From NCBI RefSeq assembly GCF_000016785.1, contig NC_009486.1, positions 806,001 through 870,000 on the forward strand: DNA of 64,000 nt, written 5' to 3'. Of this stretch, positions 48,433 to 56,673 are shown piece after piece. Each line of letters starts with the position of its first letter. Position 1 is the stretch's first letter. The translations under genes were made by a program, and so were the position numbers. The stretch is from Thermotoga petrophila RKU-1 (lineage in GTDB: Bacteria > Thermotogota > Thermotogae > Thermotogales > Thermotogaceae). The notes beneath the pieces were generated by a model. The model did no database searches. It was not told the DNA's origin and saw nothing but the letters and a program-made list of their open reading frames with translations.

Positions 48433-48875
48433 GAGAGGAATTGAAGAGGGTTCTCACAGAGAAGATAAGACTCATGGAGAATATGAGAAATCTTCTGGAA
48501 GAAGAACTGGAAGCGATTGTAAATAAGGACTTCGAACGTCTTGAAAGCATCCTGCCGCACATTGAGGAGCTTTCCGTTTCGATGGAAACCTGCAACGAAA
48601 TATTGAAATCTTCACTGGAATCACACGGAAATGGCACAAAGCTCATCGATCTTCTGGAAATCTACAAGGACGATGAAGAAATGCTTTCAGAGCTAAGGAG
48701 TTTCTTTGAAACGCTGAACAAGTTGGTCTTCGAGATAGAAAAGTTAAAACAGGCAATAGGTTTTCATTTGAATTACATAGATTTTGTGTTCAATCTTCAA
48801 AGGAATGAACTCACCTACAATCGAAATGGATCCTTCGATAGAGATGGTCCTTCTATGTTCACCGGGAGGTCCTGA
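48429..48875 (+). CDS. flgN: FlgN-type chaperone for hook-filament junction proteins
   Basis: A 148-residue, almost wholly helical protein (long coiled coils at about 1-60 and 75-125) at the FlgN position directly before flgK. FlgN holds FlgK and FlgL for export. Sequence conservation in this family is low, so context carries much of the call. Confidence 0.78.
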   Translation: MREELKRVLTEKIRLMENMRNLLEEELEAIVNKDFERLESILPHIEELSVSMETCNEILKSSLESHGNGTKLIDLLEIYKDDEEMLSELRSFFETLNKLVFEIEKLKQAIGFHLNYIDFVFNLQRNELTYNRNGSFDRDGPSMFTGRS

Positions 48876-48877
48876 TT

Positions 48878-51454
48878 ATGCCTGATATGTCCATGTTTGG
48901 AATACTCAACACGGCGCTCACAGGAATACACGCGCACAAGCTGGCGATGAACGTTGTGGGGCACAACATCGCGAATGCCAGCACACCCGGTTACTCGAGA
49001 CAGAGACCAGTCATAGAGGCGAATCCCCCCATTCCCCTCACTACCCTGACACAGCCTTCTTTTCCCTTGCAGATGGGAACCGGTGCAAAGGTTAAAACGA
49101 TTGTGAGGTTGAGAGATGCCTTCCTCGACGTGCAGTACAGACAGGTGAACAACAGATACAACTACTGGGACACTGTCCTTTCTAACCTTCACTTCATAGA
49201 GCAGCTTCTGGCAGAGCCAGGTGAAGATGGTGTAAGAAGCCTTGTGGACAACTTCTGGAACGCTTTCAAAGAAGTCATGTCCGACCCCAGTAGCACAGCC
49301 TCGAAGGCGGAGGTTGTTTCCAGAGCACAACAGATGGTTTCTCAGATAAAAGATCTCTACGGAAGACTGGAGCAGCTCAGAGAAGATATAGACGATGAGA
49401 TCGTTCAGAGAGTGTCCGAGATAAACCAGATGATAAAAAGACTGGCAGATCTCAACAACAAGATCAGAACCAGCATGATGCTCAACTCTCCACCGAACGA
49501 CCTTCTCGATGAAAGAGACAGGATCCTTGACGAGCTCTCCAATCTTGCGAATATCAACTACACCGAAGCGGAGGACGGACAGATTACCCTGAGGATAGGA
49601 AATCAGATCGTTTTGAACGGTTCTACTTATAGAGAACTCAGGGCACTGGAGAGACCTTACGGAAAAGGATACCATGAGCTCTTCGTTGGAAACTCTCAGT
49701 TGATTCTCTCGGATGGGAAGCTGAAAGCGTTGATGGATCTGAGGGATTCCAGCATAGTGAAGTACATGAGAAAACTCGATGAATTCGTGCTTTTTATAAC
49801 GGACTCATTGAATCTTGTTCACAGGGATGGTTTTGAGTCGAACGGAGTGACAACGAACCTCAACTTCTTCAAGAAAATTGAGGCCTTCAGCGATGATCCT
49901 TCCATCTTCAGAATCAAAGGAAGTAGAAAGCTCGAGATGGGACCTTACCACACTGTAACAGGAATTCATTCCGCAAGCAGCCAAGTTGAAATAGAAGGAA
50001 GACGCTTCAACTCTGATGACATCGTTCTCTCTTTCGGTGGTGGCTCATCGAACGTTTTGAACGTCTCGGCTGGAACGACCATTGGTGACCTCGTTGGTTC
50101 GTGGAACCTGCTCGGTACCTCTCTTAGGGTGGGTTCACATGCGGGAGGATACAGACTTTACCTGGAGGACAGCACCGGTTCTTTGAGGAACAAGCTTTTC
50201 CTCTCACTGGGGGATTCTCTATCGCAGATGGGATTCGACACCGAGACAAAAGGGTATATAACCATAAAAGAATCCGACCTTTCCGGGTTGTCTTCCGGTG
50301 TTTACAACATAAACGTGGAGTACACTCTTGAAGATGGCACAAGGCAGACAGAAACAATCAGCGTGGATCTTTCTTCCGGGGTGAACCTTTCGAATATAGA
50401 AGCTTCCATAAATTCTTCTTCGCATCTGAGGGCGCAGATTTACGCGGATCCATCCACTGGAGAAAACATGCTTGTGATCGTTCCAGATGAGCAGCTCAAT
50501 TTCGATCCTTCAGCTGTCAAGGTGTTGAGTGACGATGACTTCTTCACGGAGTCTAACGCGTTCGTGAGAAATTACGAGGTGCTGAAATACAAAGACACTC
50601 TGGAAAACATTTTCTACGGTCAAACCGGTTTTGACCCAACAAGGCCTTTCACGATCACTATTAACTCCACGGATATAGAAATAGATCCAGCTGTGGACAC
50701 TCTGGAAACACTCGTTGAAAAGATCAACGAAAAGAACACGGGAGTTCTCGCGGATTTGACGCCCCATCATTCGCTCGTCTTCAGGGCGTCGTCACTCTAC
50801 GATTTCGATCTCAGAATGATGGAAATAAAAGGTCCGCAGGGTTTTTTCGAAGCCGTCGGATTTGTTGATCCAGACGGTGATCCCAATACTTTTGACTGGA
50901 GCTCTTCCTTCACCCTGGTTTCAAAATCTGACGATTTCACAACGTTGAGCGAACGTTTCAAGGTTGCGGACATTCTGACTTTCGACAGGGCACCGTACGA
51001 TGAACCCTTGAACATCGTCAATCAGTTCGAGGTGAGTTCTTCTCTCGCTGCGAACCCGGCAAACCTCGCGGTCGATGTGGGATACGCTCTGGAAAATTCC
51101 GACTGGAACGCGACGAGTATCAAACCTTCGGGTGGAGCCAATCCAGAGCTTCTTGAAACCATACAGAATCTTTACACCAGAAAGATATTATCGAACGGCA
51201 AGGAGAGTTTCTACGAGTTCTTCGGCGGTGTGGTCTCGGAGCTCGGTGTGGAGGCGGAGACTGCCAGCAATCTCAAGAACAACACGGAAATCCTCAGACA
51301 GGAGATCGACAATGCCCGTGAAGAAGTGAAGGGAGTCTCTCTCGACGAGGAGATGGCAAACATGATAAAGTATCAGCACGCGTTCAGCGCTGCTGCCAAA
51401 GTCATCACCGCTGTCGATCAGATGATACAGACCGTGATCAACATGGTGGGGTGA
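48878..51454 (+). CDS. flgK: Flagellar hook-associated protein 1 (FlgK)
   Basis: First junction protein between hook and filament, 858 residues against about 450-620 in most bacteria. The N-terminus has MFGILNTALTGIHAHKLAMNVVGHNIANASTPGYSRQRP and the C-terminus GVSLDEEMANMIKYQHAFSAAAKVITAVDQMIQTVINMVG, both typical; helices at 90-240 match the D0/D1 core. The excess length is a beta-rich central insert (about 330-760). Confidence 0.96.
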   Translation: MPDMSMFGILNTALTGIHAHKLAMNVVGHNIANASTPGYSRQRPVIEANPPIPLTTLTQPSFPLQMGTGAKVKTIVRLRDAFLDVQYRQVNNRYNYWDTVLSNLHFIEQLLAEPGEDGVRSLVDNFWNAFKEVMSDPSSTASKAEVVSRAQQMVSQIKDLYGRLEQLREDIDDEIVQRVSEINQMIKRLADLNNKIRTSMMLNSPPNDLLDERDRILDELSNLANINYTEAEDGQITLRIGNQIVLNGSTYRELRALERPYGKGYHELFVGNSQLILSDGKLKALMDLRDSSIVKYMRKLDEFVLFITDSLNLVHRDGFESNGVTTNLNFFKKIEAFSDDPSIFRIKGSRKLEMGPYHTVTGIHSASSQVEIEGRRFNSDDIVLSFGGGSSNVLNVSAGTTIGDLVGSWNLLGTSLRVGSHAGGYRLYLEDSTGSLRNKLFLSLGDSLSQMGFDTETKGYITIKESDLSGLSSGVYNINVEYTLEDGTRQTETISVDLSSGVNLSNIEASINSSSHLRAQIYADPSTGENMLVIVPDEQLNFDPSAVKVLSDDDFFTESNAFVRNYEVLKYKDTLENIFYGQTGFDPTRPFTITINSTDIEIDPAVDTLETLVEKINEKNTGVLADLTPHHSLVFRASSLYDFDLRMMEIKGPQGFFEAVGFVDPDGDPNTFDWSSSFTLVSKSDDFTTLSERFKVADILTFDRAPYDEPLNIVNQFEVSSSLAANPANLAVDVGYALENSDWNATSIKPSGGANPELLETIQNLYTRKILSNGKESFYEFFGGVVSELGVEAETASNLKNNTEILRQEIDNAREEVKGVSLDEEMANMIKYQHAFSAAAKVITAVDQMIQTVINMVG

Positions 51455-51459
51455 TCTGA

Positions 51460-52374
51460 ATGAGGGTTACAAACAAAATGATCAGTGATAGGGTGCTGTT
51501 CAACATACAGACGAGTTTGAAAAGAATAGCGAAGCTCCACGATCAACTCTCTTCGGGATACAAGGTGAGGTATCCGAGTGACGATGCCGTCGTTGCGAAG
51601 AGGGCCAGTGACATTCTGACGAGAAAGAGGGAACTCGAGCAGTTTCAAAGAAGCGTGGATCATGTTCAAACTTACGTGAACGCGTACGACAGTGCCCTTC
51701 AAACCGTTTCCTCCATTACTCAAAGACTCAGAGAACTGCTGGTTAGAGCAGCGAATGGGACTCTTTCGAAAGCAGAGAGAGAGGCTATAGCAGAGGAGAT
51801 CGATAAAATCAAAGAGAATCTGGTGGAAGTGGCGAACACAAGAATAGGGAACGAGTACATCTTTTCTGGATACGATGTTTTCAGTCAGCCGGTCGAAAAC
51901 GAAAACGGCACCTGGAAGATCTCGACACTTCCGGCCTCAGATAAGAGTCGCTCTATTCTGGTGCTGGGACATTCCATTGATTACGGTGTCACAGCCAGTG
52001 AGGTTTTTGAACTGGACAGCGGAAAGAATGTGTTCCAGATGCTTGAGGAGGTTTCTGCCACTCTTCGTTCCAATCTCAACGAAACTCAGATATCGGAGCG
52101 TGTGTCGAACGTTTTCTTGAAGGAATTATCCTACTTCGAAGAGCGTATAACCAGAACAATAGGAGAGGTCGGTGGTGTGAGCAGGTTCATCGATATGGTG
52201 AACTCGAGGGTGCAGGATCTCGATTTCTTCTTCACCGAGTACCTTTCAAAAGAGAGAGATGCAGACATCACAGAACTCGTGACGGATCTTGCTATGCAGC
52301 AGTTGGTTCTTGAAGCTGCTTTGAAATCGGCCAGTCGAGTGCTTCAGGCGACCCTGGTAGACTTCGTGAGGTGA
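51460..52374 (+). CDS. flgL: Flagellar hook-associated protein 3 (FlgL)
   Basis: Second junction protein, 304 residues, flagellin-like. The N-terminus MRVTNKMISDRVLFNIQTSLKRIAKLHDQLSSGYKVRYPSDDAVV and C-terminus DLAMQQLVLEAALKSASRVLQATLVDFVR are diagnostic. Five bases after flgK. Confidence 0.95.
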   Translation: MRVTNKMISDRVLFNIQTSLKRIAKLHDQLSSGYKVRYPSDDAVVAKRASDILTRKRELEQFQRSVDHVQTYVNAYDSALQTVSSITQRLRELLVRAANGTLSKAEREAIAEEIDKIKENLVEVANTRIGNEYIFSGYDVFSQPVENENGTWKISTLPASDKSRSILVLGHSIDYGVTASEVFELDSGKNVFQMLEEVSATLRSNLNETQISERVSNVFLKELSYFEERITRTIGEVGGVSRFIDMVNSRVQDLDFFFTEYLSKERDADITELVTDLAMQQLVLEAALKSASRVLQATLVDFVR

Positions 52375-52378
52375 TAAC

Positions 52379-52828
52379 GTGGTTTACAAAACCAAACTCG
52401 GAGAGATGGAAATTTCGGATGAAAGTATCTTCACGTTCGAAAAAGGAATTCCCGGATTCGAACATCTGCGAAAGTTCGCGCTCGTTTTTCCTCAGGAAAC
52501 CTTTCCCATAGGATGGCTGCTTTCACTCGAGGATCCGGAAGTGGGACTTCCCGTTGTGGATCCAAAGCTCGTGAGAGCCGATTACGACCCTGTAGTGCTA
52601 AGTGAGGATCTCGAGGAGATCGAAGCCGAAAATCAGGAAGCGCTCCTTTTCTTCTGTGTGTTAACGATTCCCCCAGGGAAACCGGAAAAGACCACGATAA
52701 ATCTCAGGGCACCGATAATTTTGAATCAAAAGAAAAAGAAGGGAATTCAAACGATACTGGAGAACGAAGATTACCAGTTGAGACACCTTCTTTCCGAAGA
52801 GATGGAGCGTTCAAAGACTGTGGTATGA
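52379..52828 (+). CDS. fliW: FliW, flagellar assembly factor
   Basis: A 149-residue flagellin-binding factor that counters CsrA. FEKGIPGFEHLRKFAL and later VLTIPPGKPEKTTINLRAPIILN are conserved. GTG start 52379 with GAGGTGAT upstream inside the flgL end. In many bacteria csrA follows directly; here a B12 riboswitch follows instead. The riboswitch promoter overlaps its stop codon. Confidence 0.94.
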   Translation: MVYKTKLGEMEISDESIFTFEKGIPGFEHLRKFALVFPQETFPIGWLLSLEDPEVGLPVVDPKLVRADYDPVVLSEDLEEIEAENQEALLFFCVLTIPPGKPEKTTINLRAPIILNQKKKKGIQTILENEDYQLRHLLSEEMERSKTVV

Positions 52829-52829
52829 T
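52821..52829 (+). promoter_or_regulatory. Extended -10 promoter for the B12 riboswitch operon
   Basis: TGGTATGAT is an extended -10 and overlaps the fliW stop codon. Transcription would start near 52836, just before the aptamer. No clear -35. Confidence 0.55.
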
Positions 52830-52837
52830 CTTCAAAT

Positions 52838-53048
52838 AGAAGCCTCCCTCACCGTGCGGTACCCTTCGGGGTTCAAAGGGGAAGCCGGTGGAAATCCGGC
52901 GCGGGGCCGCCACCGTGACCGGGGACGAAACCCGCAGAACGCCACTGGGGCGATCACCCTGGGAAGGTGCGGGGAGTAGGATGATCCGGAAGCCGGGAAA
53001 CCCGCCCGCGGTGAAGGGAAACCACCTTCCTCGGCACCAGGAAGGTGG
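52838..53048 (+). promoter_or_regulatory. Cobalamin (B12) riboswitch with expression-platform hairpin
   Basis: The conserved core is easy to read: GGGGAAGCCGGTG, AATCCGGCGCGGGGCCGCC, ACCGTGACCGGGGACGAAAC, CGCCACTGGGGC, GGAAGGTGCGGGGAGTAGGATGAT in pieces, and the B12 box AGCCGGGAAACCCGCC at 52991-53006. It is followed by a perfect 10-bp hairpin (53022-53031 with 53039-53048) and a T-rich run at 53056-53061, so B12 probably promotes termination before the importer genes. It is unusually GC rich, as expected for a hyperthermophile RNA. Confidence 0.96.
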
Positions 53049-53076
53049 GAATATTCTTTTTCAGGGAGGGATGGAA

Positions 53077-53970
53077 GTGTTCAGAAAACTGGTTTCTTTG
53101 ATTCTTCTTTTTGTCACCGCTGTTGCGCTCGCCGTAACGGTTGTGGACGATTCTGGAAGAGTGGTGGAGATCACATCCGCACCCGAAAGGGTGGTCAGTC
53201 TGTCTCCCGCCGCAACGAGGTTTCTTGTGTTCCTCGGCCTGGAAGACAAAATCGTTGGAGTCACCGATTACGACAGCTACGAAGCCGAAAGAGTCGGTGC
53301 GATGGTTCCTGCGAACATCGAAAAGGTGGTGAGTCTGAATCCCGATCTCGTTCTGATGTTCGGCGGATTTCAGCTTCCCGAAGTTCCAAAACTTGAGGAA
53401 GCAGGTTTAAAGGTCCTTGTTGTGAATCCGAATTCTCTCAACGACATCATCAGAGACGTGGTCCTTCTTGGAACGATCTTTGATCGTCGAGACCTTGCCC
53501 TGGAGAAATCGGAAAAGCTGAGAGAGAAAATGCTTGAGATAGGAAAGAAGACCTACAACGTTCCTCCATCGAAGCGTCCCAAGGTACTCTACCTGATCTC
53601 ATCTCCCGGTCCTGATGTGAAGGATATCTGGACGTGTGGAATGGGATCCTATCTCAACGAGATCATCTCTCTGGCGGGCGGGGTGAACATTGCTTCCGGA
53701 ATCGCAGGGCCGAACGGCTGGCCACAGCTTTCTCTTGAGTATGTTGTGTCTCAAAATCCTGATGTGATAATAGTTGGAGTTTACATCTCTGGAACGGAGA
53801 ACGAAGAGATAAAGAAAATACTCAATTTTGAACCTTTCAAAGAAATAAACGCAGTGAAGAACAAAAGGGTCTTTGCAGTGGATGGAAACGTGGCCTCTCA
53901 ACCTTCTCCCGATGTGTTTGAACTCCTCGATTTGTTCTATGAATTTTTCTACGGAGGAAAAGGTGAGTGA
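53077..53970 (+). CDS. btuF: Corrinoid-binding periplasmic protein (BtuF-like)
   Basis: A 297-residue class III binding protein: signal peptide MFRKLVSLILLFVTAVALA, then VVDDSGRVVEITSAPERVVSLSPAATRFLVFLGL and the second-lobe WPQLSLEYVVSQNPDVIIVG. B12 specificity follows from the riboswitch; iron-siderophore proteins share the fold. I chose GTG 53077 because GGGAGGG is well spaced for it; ATG 53071 touches the ribosome-binding site. The frame is open back to 52888 but that is riboswitch RNA. Confidence 0.92.
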   Translation: MFRKLVSLILLFVTAVALAVTVVDDSGRVVEITSAPERVVSLSPAATRFLVFLGLEDKIVGVTDYDSYEAERVGAMVPANIEKVVSLNPDLVLMFGGFQLPEVPKLEEAGLKVLVVNPNSLNDIIRDVVLLGTIFDRRDLALEKSEKLREKMLEIGKKTYNVPPSKRPKVLYLISSPGPDVKDIWTCGMGSYLNEIISLAGGVNIASGIAGPNGWPQLSLEYVVSQNPDVIIVGVYISGTENEEIKKILNFEPFKEINAVKNKRVFAVDGNVASQPSPDVFELLDLFYEFFYGGKGE

Positions 53971-54935
53971 GAAAACTCGTTTTTCCGATACTGATACTCA
54001 GTTTTCTTCTTGGAATCTTCTTTGGAAGTGTGCCTCTGGACCCCCTTGAAGTGCTGGGGGTCCTCTTTGGTTTGAAAGAAAACCCCGGGGTCGAAAGGAT
54101 TCTTTCTCTCAGAATTCCAAGGGTTCTGGCAAGTTTTCTGGTTGGAGCCGGTCTTTCGATCGTGGGAAATTCGTTTCAGAATCTTTTGAAGAATCCTCTT
54201 GTTGATCCGTATCTCCTTGGAATCTCCTCGGGTGCATCTTTCGGTACCGTTGTGTCGTTTTACCTCGCTGAAATCTTCGGAATCTCCTGGATATACAGAA
54301 TTCCACTTCTCAGCTTTGGTTTCTCTATGATAGCGTCACTCTTGACCCTTCTCATTGCAAGGAAAGAGGGCCGCTTTCCGGTAACAACCATCGTGCTTTC
54401 TGGAGTGGTGGTAAGCACGTTGTTCAGCTCTCTCACTTACATGACGATCGTTCTTTTGAAAAGGAATGTGACCACCATTTCTATGTGGCTCTTTGGAAGC
54501 TTTTCAGGGAGCACGTGGGAGGATGTTCTCTTCTACCTGGTGGTAGTCATCCCGTTTCTACTTTACTCTTTGATCTTCTCCAAACATCTGAACGCCATGG
54601 CGCTTGGAGAAGAAGAGGCCTTCGTTCTCGGAGTCAACGTTGAGAGATTGAAAGTTGTCACTTTTCTTTTTGGGAATCTCATCACGGCATTTCTCGTCTC
54701 CAGAAGCGGTGTTATCGGTTTCGTCGGTCTCATAGTTCCTCACATCTCTCGCTACCTTGTTGGCCCAAATTTTCTGAAGTCCGTCCTTTCAAGTTTGATT
54801 GTGGGAGGAGTTCTCCTTACACTATGCGACACGGCAGCCAGAACCTTCTTTTCTCCCACGGAGCTTCCAGTCGGCGTTGTAACGGCGTTGATTGGAGCAC
54901 CTTTCCTTGCTTTCCTCATGAAAAGAGGTGTGTGA
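53967..54935 (+). CDS. btuC: Corrinoid ABC transporter permease (BtuC/FecCD family)
   Basis: Membrane subunit of 322 residues with about 9-10 helices. LRIPRVLASFLVGAGLSIVGNSFQNLLKNPLVDPYLLGISSGA and GVIGFVGLIVPHISRYLVGPN are family signatures. GTG start overlaps the btuF stop by 4 nt. Confidence 0.94.
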   Translation: MRKLVFPILILSFLLGIFFGSVPLDPLEVLGVLFGLKENPGVERILSLRIPRVLASFLVGAGLSIVGNSFQNLLKNPLVDPYLLGISSGASFGTVVSFYLAEIFGISWIYRIPLLSFGFSMIASLLTLLIARKEGRFPVTTIVLSGVVVSTLFSSLTYMTIVLLKRNVTTISMWLFGSFSGSTWEDVLFYLVVVIPFLLYSLIFSKHLNAMALGEEEAFVLGVNVERLKVVTFLFGNLITAFLVSRSGVIGFVGLIVPHISRYLVGPNFLKSVLSSLIVGGVLLTLCDTAARTFFSPTELPVGVVTALIGAPFLAFLMKRGV

Positions 54936-54936
54936 A

Positions 54937-55707
54937 GTGGAGATTGTAAGGATTGAAAATTTGTTCTTCCAATACAGAGGCGGATTCTCTCTGAAAAACA
55001 TAAACCTTTCTGTGAAAAAAGGGGAGTTTTTCGGCATCGTCGGACCGAACGGCTCCGGAAAGACTACTCTTTTAAAGATCCTTGTGGGGATTTTTCGTCC
55101 TCAGAAAGGAACGGTTCAGCTCCTCGGTAGGATACCGTGGGAGACTTCGAGAAAAGAGATGGCGAAGATAGTAACCCTCGTTTCTCAGGATTTCTTTCCC
55201 TCCTACGACTTCACTGTAAAAGAGATAGTCGAAATGGGACGGCTTCCACACTTGAGTCTTCTGAGTGGAACGTCCAGAAAGGATGAGGAGATAGTCCTGA
55301 AAAGTCTGAAGCTAACCGGAACACTGAAATTTGTCGACAGAAACTTCTGGACATTGAGCTCTGGAGAGCGTAGAAAGGTTGTGCTATCGAAAGCGATTGC
55401 GCAGGACACGGAAATCCTGCTCATCGATGAACTCACAGCCCATCTGGATTACAACAACGTGAGTCTTGTGGGAAACGTGTTGAAAAGGTTGAAAGAATCG
55501 GGAAAAACCATCATCTCCGTTTTCCACGACATAAACGTGGCATCTGCTCTGTGTGATCGAATAGGCGTTATGAAAAACGGTGAGATGATAAAAACCGGAG
55601 CACCCCCAGAGGTGGTGACCGAAGAGGTGCTCCGGAATACGTTCGAAACGGAATTCGTGGTACTCGAACATCCTGTCACAGGAAGACCGCTAGCCTTTCT
55701 CAAATAG
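54937..55707 (+). CDS. btuD: Corrinoid ABC transporter ATP-binding protein (BtuD/FepC type)
   Basis: A 256-residue ATPase: Walker [14 protein letters not shown] loop [21 protein letters not shown], signature [15 protein letters not shown], Walker [14 protein letters not shown] loop VFHDIN. Leu replaces Pro in the D-E-P of Walker B (DELT). GTG 54937 has AGAGG upstream; GTG 54928 is an alternative. Its 3' end overlaps the convergent esterase gene by 18 bp. Confidence 0.92.
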   Translation: MEIVRIENLFFQYRGGFSLKNINLSVKKGEFFGIVGPNGSGKTTLLKILVGIFRPQKGTVQLLGRIPWETSRKEMAKIVTLVSQDFFPSYDFTVKEIVEMGRLPHLSLLSGTSRKDEEIVLKSLKLTGTLKFVDRNFWTLSSGERRKVVLSKAIAQDTEILLIDELTAHLDYNNVSLVGNVLKRLKESGKTIISVFHDINVASALCDRIGVMKNGEMIKTGAPPEVVTEEVLRNTFETEFVVLEHPVTGRPLAFLK

Positions 55708-56667
55708 TCTCTTCAAGAATTTCACCTGTTCAATTGCCTGGAAAGAGCCTCCTCCCTCGTGGTTGTTGTACGGATAGATTCTGATTTCCTTCGGCCCAGC
55801 GTAGTGATTGTAGGCAGCAAAAACCGTTGAAGGAGGACAAATGTTGTCCATGAGACCCACAGAAAACAGCGCAGGGATCTTCGCTCTGACTGCGAAGTTC
55901 ACTCCATCGAAATAGGAAAGAGTCCTGAACACGATTTCTTCCTTGTCCCTGTGGGTCTTTAGAAAGTTCGTGATCTCCGCGTATGGATGCGTATCCACAA
56001 GCTGCACTGCCCTTCTGAAGTGACACAGAAACGGCACATCGCACAGAAGAGCCTTTGCTTTCTTTGAGAGAGCGCTCACCGCAAGGGCTATTCCGCCACC
56101 CTGACTGCCTCCAGCTATCACGATTCTTTCGTGATCTACCCGAGGAAAAGAAGCAGCGGCTTCAACGGCTCTGACAGCGTCCGTGAAGACTCGTCTGTAG
56201 TAGTAAGTTCTGGGATCCAGTATTCCTCTTGTCATGAATCCTGGATACTGAGGGTCAACGGGATCCTCAGGGTAATCCGGTGTATCTCCTTTCATCCAGC
56301 CGCTTCCCTGTCCTCGAGTATCCATGACGAAACATATGTAACCCATAGAAGGCCAGAACAGCCAGTCGTGAGGGAATCCTCTTCCACCGTTGTATCCTAT
56401 GTACTGCACAACGCAGGGAAGTTTTTCTTCTTCCAGTTTTGGAACAAGGAGCCACCCCTTGATCCTCTGTCCCATGTATCCGGAGAAAGTTACATCGTAC
56501 GCTTCGACTGTTTTGAGGTGAGACTCCATCCTCTCGAAGACGGGGTCTAAGGGGAACTTTTCGTTCTCTGCGAGTGTCCCTTCCCAGAACTCATCGAAGT
56601 CTTTCTCTTCGTACCGCTCTGGACGATATTTCTTCAGTTCTTCGAGTGGTAAATCGAAAAAGGCCAT
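55690..56667 (-). CDS. axeA: Acetyl-xylan esterase / cephalosporin-C deacetylase (CE7)
   Basis: A 325-residue alpha/beta hydrolase removing acetyl groups from xylo-oligosaccharides. Catalytic triad is S188 (GGSQGGG), D274 (GLMDNICPP) and H303 (YNNHEGGG), as I recall for TM0077. [14 protein letters not shown] (118-131) is the CE7 RGQ motif. No signal peptide, so it acts in the cytoplasm after import. Last gene of the xylo-oligosaccharide operon. Confidence 0.96.
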   Translation of the reverse strand: MAFFDLPLEELKKYRPERYEEKDFDEFWEGTLAENEKFPLDPVFERMESHLKTVEAYDVTFSGYMGQRIKGWLLVPKLEEEKLPCVVQYIGYNGGRGFPHDWLFWPSMGYICFVMDTRGQGSGWMKGDTPDYPEDPVDPQYPGFMTRGILDPRTYYYRRVFTDAVRAVEAAASFPRVDHERIVIAGGSQGGGIALAVSALSKKAKALLCDVPFLCHFRRAVQLVDTHPYAEITNFLKTHRDKEEIVFRTLSYFDGVNFAVRAKIPALFSVGLMDNICPPSTVFAAYNHYAGPKEIRIYPYNNHEGGGSFQAIEQVKFLKRLFEKG

Positions 56668-56673
56668 CTTTTA

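Noticed and set aside
52888-53070. N-terminal extension of the BtuF-like reading frame
   Set aside because: The open frame covers the B12 riboswitch core; the signal peptide starts only at 53077.
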